Shown here piece by piece: positions 31,427 through 40,432 of a DNA stretch of 64,000 nucleotides; position 1 is the stretch's first letter; the number at the start of each line of letters is the position of its first letter. The notes beneath the pieces were generated by a model, which saw only the letters and a list, made by a program, of their open reading frames with translations, did no database searches and was not told where the DNA came from. Source of the DNA: Sedimentimonas flavescens (GTDB lineage: Bacteria; Pseudomonadota; Alphaproteobacteria; Rhodobacterales; Rhodobacteraceae); contig NZ_JAHVAI010000011.1 of the NCBI RefSeq assembly GCF_019264375.1, positions 62,001 to 126,000 on the forward strand, read 5' to 3'. The position numbers and the translations under genes were made by a program.

Positions 31427-32332
31427 TTACCCCGCCACTTCAACGATTACGGCGCCCACCGCGATCAGCGCCATCAGCGCAGTGCGGCGCGGCCCCACCT
31501 TTTCCCCCAACACCAGCCAGCCGATCAGCGCGGCGAACACGGTCGAGGTCTCGCGCAGCACGGCGGCCTGCCCGACATTGTCGAGCCGCGTGGCCATCAT
31601 GATCGCGCCAAAGGAGAAATAGGCCACGAAGGCCCCGATGACACCCCTTTTCAGAAGCGGCACGAATTCCGAGGAGGGCACGTTGCGCCAGCGCCGCAGC
31701 GTCAGGAGCGGCATGAACCAGCCGTCGATGAAGAAAAACCACGCAAGGAAGGTGAACGGATCGGCCGTCGCGCGGATGCCATAGGCGTCATAGGTCGTGT
31801 AAAGCGCCACGAACCCGCCGGTCAGCACAGCAAAGCCAAGCGCGGGGATCATCGTCTCGCGGTTCAGTGTGATGGTGCGCAGGTTGTAGAGCGCAAGGCC
31901 GTAGATGCCGGCGACCAGCACGCCGACGCCGACCCACTGGCCTGCGTTGAAATGCTCATCGAACAGGAACCCGGCCCCGATGACGGCGAAAAGCGGGCCG
32001 GTGCCGCGCACGACCGGATAGACGACCGTATAGGCGCCGCGGCTATAGGTCATCGCCTGCGCCAGCTTGTAGCCCGCATGGATCACGAAGACGCCCGCGA
32101 AGATCGGCCACATATGCGGCTCGGGCCAGGGCACAACGAACAGCGCGAAGGGTGCGGCGATCAGACCATAGCAGGCATCGATCACCGCGCGACTGAGCCA
32201 TGGGTCATGCCGACCCTTTTGCAACGCGCCGAACAGCGCATGCAGCAGCGCGGCCATAAGCGCCAGCACCAGCGCGGCCTGATGCCCGGCCGGAGTGCCT
32301 TCAAGTGAAGTAAGCCATTCACTCATCGCCAA
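31427..32332 (-). CDS. EamA/DMT-superfamily transporter
   Basis: This 301-residue membrane protein has about ten hydrophobic helices arranged as two EamA repeats. The second repeat ends with AAVLRETSTVFAALIGWLV and GEKVGPRRTALMALIAVGAV, a typical DMT signature. The substrate is unknown. It is the middle gene of a likely ftsY-EamA-yciB run (24 bp after ftsY, 2 bp before yciB). The start may be the ATG at 32332 or at 32326. Confidence 0.85.
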   Translation of the reverse strand: MAMSEWLTSLEGTPAGHQAALVLALMAALLHALFGALQKGRHDPWLSRAVIDACYGLIAAPFALFVVPWPEPHMWPIFAGVFVIHAGYKLAQAMTYSRGAYTVVYPVVRGTGPLFAVIGAGFLFDEHFNAGQWVGVGVLVAGIYGLALYNLRTITLNRETMIPALGFAVLTGGFVALYTTYDAYGIRATADPFTFLAWFFFIDGWFMPLLTLRRWRNVPSSEFVPLLKRGVIGAFVAYFSFGAIMMATRLDNVGQAAVLRETSTVFAALIGWLVLGEKVGPRRTALMALIAVGAVIVEVAG

Positions 32333-32356
32333 GCGGCCCCTTTCGGCACCCGCTCT

Positions 32357-33418
32357 TTATTCATTCGCACCAACAAGCGCGCGGGCGAAGTCTTCGGGGT
32401 CGAACGGCGCCAGATCGTCGATCTGCTCGCCCACCCCGATGGCATGGATCGGTAGGCCGAACTTGTCGGCCAGCGCAACCAGCACGCCGCCCTTCGCGGT
32501 GCCGTCGAGCTTGGTCATCACCAGCCCCGAGACATCGGCGATCTTCGAGAAGATCTCGACCTGGCTCAGGGCGTTCTGACCGGTCGTCGCATCCAGCACC
32601 AGAAGCGTGTTATGTGGCGCGGTCTCATCTATCTTGCGGATAACACGGATGATCTTGGCCAACTCTTCCATCAGATCGGCGCGGTTTTGCAGCCGCCCGG
32701 CGGTATCGATCATCAGCAGATCGGCGCCGTCTTCCTGCGCCTTGGTCAGCGCATCGAAGGCCAGCGAGGCCGGGTCCGAGCCCTCGGGCGCAGTCAGCAC
32801 CGGCACCCCGGCGCGATCGCCCCAGACCTTGAGCTGCTCGACCGCTGCGGCGCGGAACGTGTCGCCCGCAGCGATCACCACCTGTTTGCCCGCCGCGCGG
32901 AACTGCGAGGCGAGCTTGCCGATCGTCGTGGTCTTGCCCGAGCCATTCACGCCCACCACCAGCACGACCTGCGGGCGCTTGGGGTAGATCGGCAGCGGGC
33001 GGGCCACCGGCTCCATGATCCGAGCGATTTCGTCGGCCAGAAGGGCCTTGATCTCGGGGACGGACAGCTTCTTGCCCATGCGCCCTTCGGCAATATTCGC
33101 ACTGACCCGCAGCGCCGTCTCGACCCCCATGTCCGAGGCAATCAGCAGCTCTTCGAGGCTCTCGAGCATCTCGTCGTCCAGCACCCGGCGCGGGGCGGCG
33201 GCATCCTCGCCTTTGCCCAGAAGCCGCCCGAAGAAGCCGGGTTTACGCGCCTCGGCGGGTTGCGGGACAGGCTGCGGCGCGGCGGCCACTGGTGCGGCAG
33301 GCGCTGGCGCCTCGGGGGCTGCGGGCTCGGGCGCCTCGGCGACGATGGCCTCAAGCCCCTCTTCGAGCTTCGAGGAGGAGCGCGTCAGGCGCGACTTCAG
33401 TTTTTGGAAAAACGACAT
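32357..33418 (-). CDS. ftsY: Signal recognition particle receptor FtsY
   Basis: FtsY is the SRP-type GTPase at the inner membrane that docks ribosome-nascent chain complexes to the Sec translocon. From the ATG at 33418 (MSFFQKLKSRLTR) the 353-residue protein has a basic N-terminal helix, a 50-residue Pro/Ala/Glu-rich acidic A domain, the N domain, and the G domain with GVNGSGKTTTIGKLASQFR, DTFRAAAVEQLK, LLMIDTAGRLQNR and TKLDGTAKGG. This is short-A-domain architecture, common in alphaproteobacteria. Confidence 0.97.
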   Translation of the reverse strand: MSFFQKLKSRLTRSSSKLEEGLEAIVAEAPEPAAPEAPAPAAPVAAAPQPVPQPAEARKPGFFGRLLGKGEDAAAPRRVLDDEMLESLEELLIASDMGVETALRVSANIAEGRMGKKLSVPEIKALLADEIARIMEPVARPLPIYPKRPQVVLVVGVNGSGKTTTIGKLASQFRAAGKQVVIAAGDTFRAAAVEQLKVWGDRAGVPVLTAPEGSDPASLAFDALTKAQEDGADLLMIDTAGRLQNRADLMEELAKIIRVIRKIDETAPHNTLLVLDATTGQNALSQVEIFSKIADVSGLVMTKLDGTAKGGVLVALADKFGLPIHAIGVGEQIDDLAPFDPEDFARALVGANE

Positions 33419-33483
33419 CAGGCAGCCCTTCGGGTGGTTTCTTCTCACCTAATCAATCCGGGCGCCCGATGGAAGGGCGAAGC

Positions 33484-34101
33484 TCAGACAGCACCCCACA
33501 GGATCAGGACCTGCCCGCACCAGTAAAGCACCCAAAGCAACCGCTGGCAGGCGCGGCGCAGCGGCCCATCCGCCAGCACGAAGATCTGAACGGCCAGCAC
33601 GAGGTCCGAGGCGACAAAGAGCACCGCGCCCGCGCGCAGCATCGCGCGCCCCTCCATCCCGAGGGCCGCAAGGCTCATCGCCAGGATGACCAGCACATAG
33701 CCCCGCACGGGCCAGCGCAGCGCGCCGGTGCGGGGCGCAAGCCAGAACTCGGTCGAGGCGCCAAGCAGAACCAGCGCCACGATCACAGGCCAGCCGGGCA
33801 CCCCGGCGCCCATCGCGATGAAGGCCGCGACATAGCTGGCGTGTCCCGCCGCGAAAGCCGCCATGCCCAGCAAGAACGCCCGCTCACCGTCGCGCGAAAG
33901 GAACCAGTCGCCGACCGCACCAAGTGCCAGCCCAAGCGCGACGGTCCATGGCGCGCCCAGCATCGGCGCGGCCAAAGCCAGCGCCGCGACCGATCCGGTC
34001 TTGACCACACTCTTGCGCAGGGAGGATGGTGCCGTGGCAAATGCCAAGAACTGCCAAACCGCCAGAAGCGCCGCAAAACTGACAAGAAGCTGCTCCATCA
34101 T
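33484..34101 (-). CDS. YhhN/TMEM86-family membrane protein
   Basis: From the ATG pair at 34101/34098 this is a 205-residue protein with eight hydrophobic segments. Conserved YhhN features are LGLALGAVGDWFLSRDGE and the C-terminal GAVLFVASDLVLAVQIF. Eukaryotic and some bacterial members are lysoplasmalogenases, but whether this one hydrolyses ether lipids is unknown. The longer frame to 34308 would run through the divergent alkB start and is unlikely. Confidence 0.82.
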   Translation of the reverse strand: MMEQLLVSFAALLAVWQFLAFATAPSSLRKSVVKTGSVAALALAAPMLGAPWTVALGLALGAVGDWFLSRDGERAFLLGMAAFAAGHASYVAAFIAMGAGVPGWPVIVALVLLGASTEFWLAPRTGALRWPVRGYVLVILAMSLAALGMEGRAMLRAGAVLFVASDLVLAVQIFVLADGPLRRACQRLLWVLYWCGQVLILWGAV

Positions 34102-34195
34102 GGCGCCACAGCGCCAGAAAATCGCCGCGCGATCAAGGCTGACCCATCGGCAGCCCACACAACCGGCAAGGCTCCGACGCAAGCGAGTATGAGTA

Positions 34196-35347
34196 GTGAC
34201 GACCCAGACCGACCCGACCCGATCCCCCGGCCCGCTGTCCTCCCTTGCCCGTCTGGGGCGCGCGACGCCGGGCGTGGACCTGTTCGCACTGGTTACACTC
34301 GCACCCATCCCCCTGCTTCTTCTGGGCGCGTTTCTGGGCGGCGCCTTCGTCTGGGTCGCTCTGATCTACATGACAGTGCTGATCTTCGCGCTCGACGAGA
34401 TCATCGTCCGCGCCTCCCCTGATGCGCCGGAAGGGACCGAGTTCCCCGCCGCAGACAAGCTTTCGATCGCGCTTGGCTGCGCGCATTTCGTGCTGCTTGG
34501 GGTCGCGGTGGCGGCAGTGTCGGGAGCAACCGGCCTTGGCTGGGGGGCGCGTGCGGGCCTCTTCTGGGCTTTCGGGCTCTTCTTCGGGCAGGTGTCGAAC
34601 TCGAACGCGCATGAGCTGATCCACCGCGCCAACGCACGCCTGTTCCAACTGGGCAAATGGGTCTATATCTCGCTGCTCTTCGGGCATCACACCTCGGCGC
34701 ATCGGCTGGTGCATCACCGCTTCGTCGCCACACCTGACGACCCCAACACCGCTGCATTGGGCGAAGGGTTCTGGTCCTTTTTCACACGCGCCTGGGGCGG
34801 CTCGTTCATCGCGGGATATGAGATGGAGCGCACCCGCATCGCCTCTGCCACGCAGCAAGATGGCGCACGGCGGATGATCAACCCCTATGTCGGTTACGTG
34901 CTTGGCGGGTTGTGGTTCCTGCTGATCGCGGGGCTGACCTTCGGGCTGGCCGGAGTGCTGGCCTATCTGGCGCTCTGCCTCTACGCGCAGCTTCAACTGC
35001 TGCTGTCGGACTATGTTCAGCACTATGGGCTGGAGCGCGCCCGCATCGACGAGGTGCATTATGAGCCCGTCGATATCCGCCACAGCTGGGATGCCCGCCA
35101 GCCGGTCTCCGCGCTCTGGATGCTGAACGCGCCACGCCACTCGGACCACCACGCTCACCCGGCCCGCGCCTATCCCGCGCTGCGCCTTGGCGACACCCGC
35201 GACAAGGCGCGCCCCATGCTGCCCTACTCGCTGCCGGTGATGGCGACTCTGGCGCTGATCCCAACGTTGTGGCGACGCACGATGGATCGCAAGGTCCGCA
35301 CCCTGCGCAAGCACCACGAGGCCGCTCGCACGCCGCTCACTTCATAG
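34196..35347 (+). CDS. alkB: AlkB-family membrane di-iron alkane/fatty-chain hydroxylase
   Basis: This is a predicted inner-membrane di-iron oxygenase that inserts oxygen at the terminal carbon of alkyl chains. The 383-residue protein has six or so membrane helices and three His boxes: NAHELIHRAN near residue 142, LVHHRFVATPDDPNTA near residue 178 and NAPRHSDHHAHPARAY near residue 310, plus LSDYVQHYGLER. These match alkane 1-monooxygenase. The start is a GTG (34196). An ATG at 34189 is in another frame. No rubredoxin or rubredoxin reductase gene is adjacent, so the electron donor is encoded elsewhere. Confidence 0.9.
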   Translation: MTTQTDPTRSPGPLSSLARLGRATPGVDLFALVTLAPIPLLLLGAFLGGAFVWVALIYMTVLIFALDEIIVRASPDAPEGTEFPAADKLSIALGCAHFVLLGVAVAAVSGATGLGWGARAGLFWAFGLFFGQVSNSNAHELIHRANARLFQLGKWVYISLLFGHHTSAHRLVHHRFVATPDDPNTAALGEGFWSFFTRAWGGSFIAGYEMERTRIASATQQDGARRMINPYVGYVLGGLWFLLIAGLTFGLAGVLAYLALCLYAQLQLLLSDYVQHYGLERARIDEVHYEPVDIRHSWDARQPVSALWMLNAPRHSDHHAHPARAYPALRLGDTRDKARPMLPYSLPVMATLALIPTLWRRTMDRKVRTLRKHHEAARTPLTS

Positions 35348-35405
35348 TGGCTTTCACTACTGGGCCGTTCGTGCCACTCTGCGGCCATTCTGACCGGAGT
35401 GTTTC

Positions 35406-35816
35406 ATGGCCCTGCCCCACCTGATGACCGCCCTCGCGATTGCGCTTGCACCGGGATTGGCCTTAGCGGCAGACGGCAAACCGCTTGACGCGGCGGGGTT
35501 CGACGCGCGCACCGTGGGCAAGACGATCACCTATTTCTCGGGCGGCGAGCCCTATGGGGTCGAGCAATACCTGCCCGGCCAGCGCGTAATCTGGGCCTTC
35601 ACCGAGAGCGAGTGCAAAGAAGGCCGCTGGTTTCAGGCGGGTGAGTTCATCTGCTTCGATTACCGCGACCGGAACGGCCTTCAGTGCTGGACGTTCTACG
35701 ACCGCCCCGAGGGGCTGATGGCCCGCTTTCAGGGTAGCCCAGAAAGCGAGCCGCTGATTTCGCTGCAAGAGAGCGACAAGCCCCTGTCCTGCCCCGGCCT
35801 GAACGTCGGGGTCTGA
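35406..35816 (+). CDS. Small exported protein of unknown function
   Basis: This 136-residue protein has a signal peptide ending near residue 22 (LAIALAPGLALAA). The mature part has four cysteines (SECKEGRW, EFICFDYR, LQCWTFYD, LSCPG), probably two disulfides, and the motif GRWFQAGEFICFDYRDRNG. I recognise it only as a rhodobacterial-type periplasmic hypothetical protein. It lies 58 bp after alkB and its stop abuts the xseA stop. No function can be assigned. Confidence 0.75.
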   Translation: MALPHLMTALAIALAPGLALAADGKPLDAAGFDARTVGKTITYFSGGEPYGVEQYLPGQRVIWAFTESECKEGRWFQAGEFICFDYRDRNGLQCWTFYDRPEGLMARFQGSPESEPLISLQESDKPLSCPGLNVGV

Positions 35817-37340
35817 TCAGAACAGACTGCCCTGGTTGGGCGGCTCGGGCTTTTTGGCGCGCGCGGGTTTGGGCGCGGGCTGCGGGGTCGGCGGCGCATC
35901 TGTTCCCGTGACAACCGGCAGACGGCCATCATGGAACTCGATCTCAAGCGCCGCGTGCCCGGCGGCGTCAGCCCTGCTGGTCACCACATCCTCGCCCGCG
36001 CGCACGACCGCATAGCCGCGCCGCAACGTTTCGCGGTAGCCAAGCGTCTGGCGCATCCGGTCAAGCCGTTCAAGCCGCTCGGCCAGCGCCTCGAAGCGGA
36101 CATGCGGCGCGCGCTGAAGGCGCTCACCCAGACTGTCGAGCTGCGCACGGCCCAGGCGGTTCTGGCGCTCGGCATCGGCGCGGGTGCGCGCCAGCGCCGG
36201 GGCCAGACGTCCGGCCAGACCGGCAAGCCGCCGCGCCTCCTCGGCCATGAAGCGGCGCAGCACATGCGGGGCGATGCGCGCCTCAAGCGGCGCGAACAAC
36301 GCGCGCTTGCGCGTGGTGACCATGCGCAGCGCAGGGCTTAGGCGGTCGCTCATCAAATCGAACCGCTGCCGCGCCGGTTGCAGCAGCGCATCCGGGCGGC
36401 CAAGGGCGCGCGACAGATCGGACAGCCGCTGGCCGCGCTGATCAAGCCGCCCGCGCGTTGCCCGCGCCATACGCGCCTCGGCCTCGGCCAGACGCGCGGC
36501 GAGTTCGGAGCGCACCGGCACAGCCATCTCGGCCGCCGCCGTGGGCGTCGGCGCCCGGCGATCCGAGGCAAAGTCGATCAGCGTCGTGTCGGTCTCATGC
36601 CCGACGGCAGAGATCAGCGGAATGCGGCTTTCTGCGGCGGCGCGCACGACGGATTCTTCGTTGAACCCCCAGAGGTCCTCGATCGAGCCGCCGCCACGCG
36701 CGACAATGAGCAGATCGGGGCGCGGGATCGGCCCGCCCTCGGGCAGGGCGTTGAAGCCCCGGATCGCCGCCGTCACCTCGGGCGCGCAGGCCTGCCCCTG
36801 CACTGCCACCGGCCAGATCAGGACCCGCCGCGGAAAGCGGTCGCGCAACCGATGTAGAATATCGCGGATCACCGCGCCCGAGGGCGAAGTCACCACGCCG
36901 ATCACCTCGGGCAGATAGGGCAGCGGGCGCTTGCGCGCGGCGTCAAACAGCCCCTCGGCCGCCAGCGCCTTGCGCCGCGCCTCAAGCATGGCCATCAGCG
37001 CGCCCGCCCCGGCGGGTTCGACATCATCGACGATCAGCTGGTATTTCGACTGGCCCGGAAAGGTGGTCAGCTTGCCGGTGGCGATGACCTCCATCCCCTC
37101 TTCGGGGCGCACCTGCATCCGCGCGACCTGCCCCTTCCAGCTGACCGCCGCAATTACCGCGCGGTCGTCCTTGAGGTCGAAATAGAGATGCCCCGAGGAC
37201 GGGCGCGAGACCCGCCCCACCTCGCCGCGCACGCGAACGCGGCCGAACTCGCCCTCGATCACGCGCTTCACCGCCCCCGAGATTTCCGAGACGGAATAGT
37301 CATGGGCGTTCGAGCCGGGGGTTTCGTCCAACAGATCCAT
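35817..37340 (-). CDS. xseA: Exodeoxyribonuclease VII large subunit
   Basis: XseA with the small subunit XseB degrades single-stranded DNA in both directions. The 507-residue protein has an N-terminal OB-fold (GRVRVRGEVGRVSRPSSGHL near residue 35), the catalytic domain signature VARGGGSIEDLWGFNEE and ISAVGHETDTTLIDFASDRR around residues 210-250, a long Arg/Ala-rich coiled coil and a C-terminal Pro/Lys tail. xseB is not adjacent. It is divergent from purD. Confidence 0.96.
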   Translation of the reverse strand: MDLLDETPGSNAHDYSVSEISGAVKRVIEGEFGRVRVRGEVGRVSRPSSGHLYFDLKDDRAVIAAVSWKGQVARMQVRPEEGMEVIATGKLTTFPGQSKYQLIVDDVEPAGAGALMAMLEARRKALAAEGLFDAARKRPLPYLPEVIGVVTSPSGAVIRDILHRLRDRFPRRVLIWPVAVQGQACAPEVTAAIRGFNALPEGGPIPRPDLLIVARGGGSIEDLWGFNEESVVRAAAESRIPLISAVGHETDTTLIDFASDRRAPTPTAAAEMAVPVRSELAARLAEAEARMARATRGRLDQRGQRLSDLSRALGRPDALLQPARQRFDLMSDRLSPALRMVTTRKRALFAPLEARIAPHVLRRFMAEEARRLAGLAGRLAPALARTRADAERQNRLGRAQLDSLGERLQRAPHVRFEALAERLERLDRMRQTLGYRETLRRGYAVVRAGEDVVTSRADAAGHAALEIEFHDGRLPVVTGTDAPPTPQPAPKPARAKKPEPPNQGSLF

Positions 37341-37408
37341 TGCGCGCCTTGCCTGATTTGGGTCCAGACCTTAGAAGGCGCAGCAAGGATGGCCAAGGGG
37401 GTTGAGCG

Positions 37409-38671
37409 ATGAATATTCTGTTGCTGGGTAGCGGTGGGCGTGAACATGCGCTGGCTTGGGCGATCAAGCAGAACCCGAAATGCGACCGGCTGATCGTCGC
37501 TCCGGGCAATGCCGGGATCGGCGCGATCGCCGAACTGGCCTCGATCGACCCCTGCGACAGCGCCGCCGTGCTCGCCTGCGTCGAGGAAAACGCCATCGAC
37601 TTCGTCGTCGTCGGCCCCGAGGCCCCGCTGGCCGCCGGTGTGGCCGACGCGCTGCGTGGCGCGGGCATCCTGACCTTCGGCCCCTCGGCCGCAGCGGCCA
37701 AGCTCGAGTCCTCCAAGGCCTTCACCAAGGAGATCTGCGAAGCCTGCAAGGCACCGACCGCAGGCTACGCGCGCTTTGACGATCTCGAAGAAGCCAAGGC
37801 CTATGTTCTCGCACAGGGCGCGCCGATCGTGGTCAAGGCCGATGGCCTCGCCGCCGGTAAGGGCGTCATCGTCGCGATGACCCTCGAAGAGGCGCTGACC
37901 GGTCTTGAGGAGATCTTCGGCGGTGCCTTCGGCGCGGCTGGCGCCGAGGTGGTGATCGAGGAATTCATGGAAGGCGAGGAAGCCTCGTTCTTCATCCTCT
38001 CGGATGGCGAGAACGTGCTGCCCGTCGGCACCGCGCAAGACCACAAGCGCGTGGGCGACGGCGACACCGGGCCGAACACGGGCGGGATGGGCGCCTACTC
38101 GCCCGCGCCGGTTCTGACAGACGCGATTCAGACGCAGGTGCTGGATCAGATCGTCAAGCCGACCGTGGCCGAGATGGCCCGCCGCGGCACTCCGTTCCAG
38201 GGCGTGCTCTACGCGGGCCTGATGATCAAGAACGGCCACGCGCGCCTTGTCGAATACAACGTGCGCTTCGGCGACCCCGAGTGTCAGGTGCTGATGCTCC
38301 GCCTTGGCGCACAGGCGCTCGACCTGCTTCTGGCCTGCGCCGAAGGGCGACTGCCGGACGTTCAGGCCCAATGGGCCGATGATCATGCGCTGACGGTAGT
38401 GATGGCCGCCAAGGGCTACCCCGGAAGCTACGAGAAAGGTACCCCGATCAGTGGCCTCGACGCCCTGCCCGAAGACAGCTCCAACATGGTCTTCCACGCC
38501 GGCACCGCCCTACAAAACGGCCAACTGGTCGCCACGGGCGGGCGTGTGCTCAACGTCACCGCACGCGGTACAACCCTGCGCGAAGCCCAACAAAAGGCCT
38601 ATGCGATGGTCGAGCAGATCGACTGGCCCGAAGGCTTCTGCCGCAAGGACATCGGCTGGCGCGCGCTCTGA
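37409..38671 (+). CDS. purD: Phosphoribosylamine--glycine ligase
   Basis: PurD (GARS) condenses phosphoribosylamine with glycine using ATP in purine synthesis. The 420-residue protein has MNILLLGSGGREHALAW at the N-terminus, the ATP-grasp segments VVKADGLAAGKGVIVA and AEVVIEEFMEGEEASFFIL, and GAYSPAPVLT, then LVEYNVRFGDPECQ near the metal site. AAGGGGGTTGAGCG precedes the ATG. A terminator follows 12 bp after the stop. Confidence 0.98.
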   Translation: MNILLLGSGGREHALAWAIKQNPKCDRLIVAPGNAGIGAIAELASIDPCDSAAVLACVEENAIDFVVVGPEAPLAAGVADALRGAGILTFGPSAAAAKLESSKAFTKEICEACKAPTAGYARFDDLEEAKAYVLAQGAPIVVKADGLAAGKGVIVAMTLEEALTGLEEIFGGAFGAAGAEVVIEEFMEGEEASFFILSDGENVLPVGTAQDHKRVGDGDTGPNTGGMGAYSPAPVLTDAIQTQVLDQIVKPTVAEMARRGTPFQGVLYAGLMIKNGHARLVEYNVRFGDPECQVLMLRLGAQALDLLLACAEGRLPDVQAQWADDHALTVVMAAKGYPGSYEKGTPISGLDALPEDSSNMVFHAGTALQNGQLVATGGRVLNVTARGTTLREAQQKAYAMVEQIDWPEGFCRKDIGWRAL

Positions 38672-38682
38672 CGATCAAGAAA

Positions 38683-38706
38683 GGGGGGCTGTCTGCCCCC
38701 CTCTTT
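38683..38706 (+). terminator. Intrinsic terminator of purD
   Basis: GGGGGGC (38683-38689) pairs with GCCCCCC (38695-38701) around a 5-nt loop, followed by TCTTTGCTT. It begins 12 bp after the purD stop. Confidence 0.85.
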
Positions 38707-38718
38707 GCTTACAGCAAA

Positions 38719-38850
38719 TTCACCCCCCGAGGATATTTCAACCACATTGAAGCGCATGTGCGTTTCCCTTCAATGTGGCCCAAATATCCCGGGGTGAATG
38801 GCCGCAGGCCAGAGGGGCCGCGCCCCTGAGGCGCCCGACGAGCGGCGAGC
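38719..38850. repeat. Paired inverted CCCCGGGATATTT elements forming a long palindrome (copies 3 and 4)
   Basis: TTCACCCCCCGAGGATATTT (38719-38738) and AAATATCCCGGGGTGAA (38782-38798) are inverted copies. The bases between continue the pairing: CCACATTGAAG (38742-38752) with CTTCAATGTGG (38768-38778). The result is an arm of more than 30 bases with a short loop. The right copy continues into GGCC-GCA-GGCC and GGGGC-CGC-GCCCC stems, the order seen after folE2. It fills the space between purD and sdaA. Confidence 0.75.
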
Positions 38851-38878
38851 TTGCCCGCCCGAGGAGGGCGCACTCTCC

Positions 38879-40258
38879 TCAGCAGTTCGGCACGTTGACC
38901 GCCAGTCCGCCAAGGCTCGTTTCCTTGTAATGCTCGTGCATGTCGCGGCCGGTCTGGCGCATCGTTTCAATCGCCGCGTCAAGCGGTACAAAATGCGACC
39001 CATCCCCGCGCAACGCCAGGGATGCGGCGGAGATCGCCTTGATCGCACCCAACCCGTTGCGCTCGATGCAGGGCACCTGCACAAGCCCCTTCACCGGATC
39101 GCAAGTCATCCCGAGATGGTGCTCCAGCGCGATCTCGGCAGCGTTCTCGATCTGCTCGGGCGTGCCCCCGAGCACCGCTGCGAGCCCCGCTGCCGCCATC
39201 GCCGCCGCCGAGCCGACCTCGGCCTGGCAGCCGCATTCCGCCCCAGAGATCGAGGCGTTCGTCTTGATGATCCCGCCGATCGCGGCTGCGGTCAGCAGGA
39301 ACTCCCCCACCCGCGCACCGGATGCCCCCGGCACATGGTCAAGCCAATACCGGATCACGGCAGGAACCACACCGGCCGCGCCATTCGTCGGCGCTGTCAC
39401 GACCTGCCCTCCGGCGGCGTTTTCCTCGTTCACCGCCATCGCATAGGTCGATATCCAGTCGTTGATCGTGTGCGGCGGCGCGAGGTTCATGCCGCGCTCG
39501 GCCTGAAGGCTTTCCAAAATTCCCTTCGCGCGGCGGCGCACATGCAACCCACCGGGCAGCACGCCGTCACCCACCAACCCGCGCGAGATACAATCGTTCA
39601 TCACCTGCCAGATCCGGGCAAGCCCCGCGTCGATCTCGGCTTCCGAGCGATAACGACGCTCATTGCGGCGCTTCATCTGCGCGATGCTCAGACCCGAGGC
39701 ATGGGCCATCTGCAACATCTCGACGGCGGTGCGGAAGGGGAAGGGCACCGGCGAAGGCTCGGACAGCGCCTTGTCATCGACGGCCTCGTGCTCGGCTGCG
39801 GTCAGCACGAAGCCCCCACCGATCGAATAATAGGTCTCTTGCATCAGCACGTCGCCTTGCGCGTCGAGCGCCTCAATGACCATGCCATTGGCGTGTCCGG
39901 GCAGCGCCGGGCCGAAATCGAACACAAGATCGCGGTCGGGATCGAAGGCAAGCACGTTCAGACCCGGAGGATGGATCGTGCCCGTGTCGCGATTTGCCGC
40001 CAGCGCGGCCTCGGCCGCCGCATGATCGTAGCTTTCGGGCAGAAAACCCGCGAGGCCAAGGATCGTGGCGCGATCGGTCGCGTGCCCCTTGCCGGTGAAC
40101 GCGAGCGAGCCGTAAAGCCGCGCGCGCAATCCATGCGCGTGGAAGGGCGAGGCGCGCAGGCGATCGAGAAACCGCCCCCCGGCCACCATCGGGCCCATAG
40201 TATGCGAGGAAGACGGGCCGACGCCCACCTTGAAGATGTCGAAAACGCTTAGAAACAT
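38879..40258 (-). CDS. sdaA: L-serine ammonia-lyase (iron-sulfur dependent)
   Basis: This enzyme deaminates L-serine to pyruvate with an oxygen-sensitive [4Fe-4S] cluster. From the ATG at 40258 (AGGGAGCC upstream) the 459-residue protein is the single-chain E. coli-type. The beta domain starts FDIFKVGVGPSSSHTMGPM and the alpha domain carries cluster cysteines in SISGAECGCQAEVGS and GMTCDPVKGLVQVPCIER. Serine cleavage feeds C1 and pyruvate metabolism. purU, which is also C1-related, lies on the same stretch but is not linked by operon. It is divergent from rpiA. Confidence 0.96.
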   Translation of the reverse strand: MFLSVFDIFKVGVGPSSSHTMGPMVAGGRFLDRLRASPFHAHGLRARLYGSLAFTGKGHATDRATILGLAGFLPESYDHAAAEAALAANRDTGTIHPPGLNVLAFDPDRDLVFDFGPALPGHANGMVIEALDAQGDVLMQETYYSIGGGFVLTAAEHEAVDDKALSEPSPVPFPFRTAVEMLQMAHASGLSIAQMKRRNERRYRSEAEIDAGLARIWQVMNDCISRGLVGDGVLPGGLHVRRRAKGILESLQAERGMNLAPPHTINDWISTYAMAVNEENAAGGQVVTAPTNGAAGVVPAVIRYWLDHVPGASGARVGEFLLTAAAIGGIIKTNASISGAECGCQAEVGSAAAMAAAGLAAVLGGTPEQIENAAEIALEHHLGMTCDPVKGLVQVPCIERNGLGAIKAISAASLALRGDGSHFVPLDAAIETMRQTGRDMHEHYKETSLGGLAVNVPNC

Positions 40259-40432
40259 GTTGGCTCCCTGTCGCGCACAGCTTGGCATGAAACGACGCGG
40301 ACGCGGGTGTAAAAACGACCTTCCGCGCCCGAAACGCGCACAGCCGCGTTAGCCGGGCACAGGCGAGATTCGCCCTCGCACGCGCGGGCGCGATTGCCTA
40401 TAAGCGAGACGGACCAATTGCAGGAGACGCCC

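Noticed and set aside
34189-34191. ATG as the alkB start
   Set aside because: It is in a different frame from the AlkB protein. The GTG at 34196 opens the correct frame.
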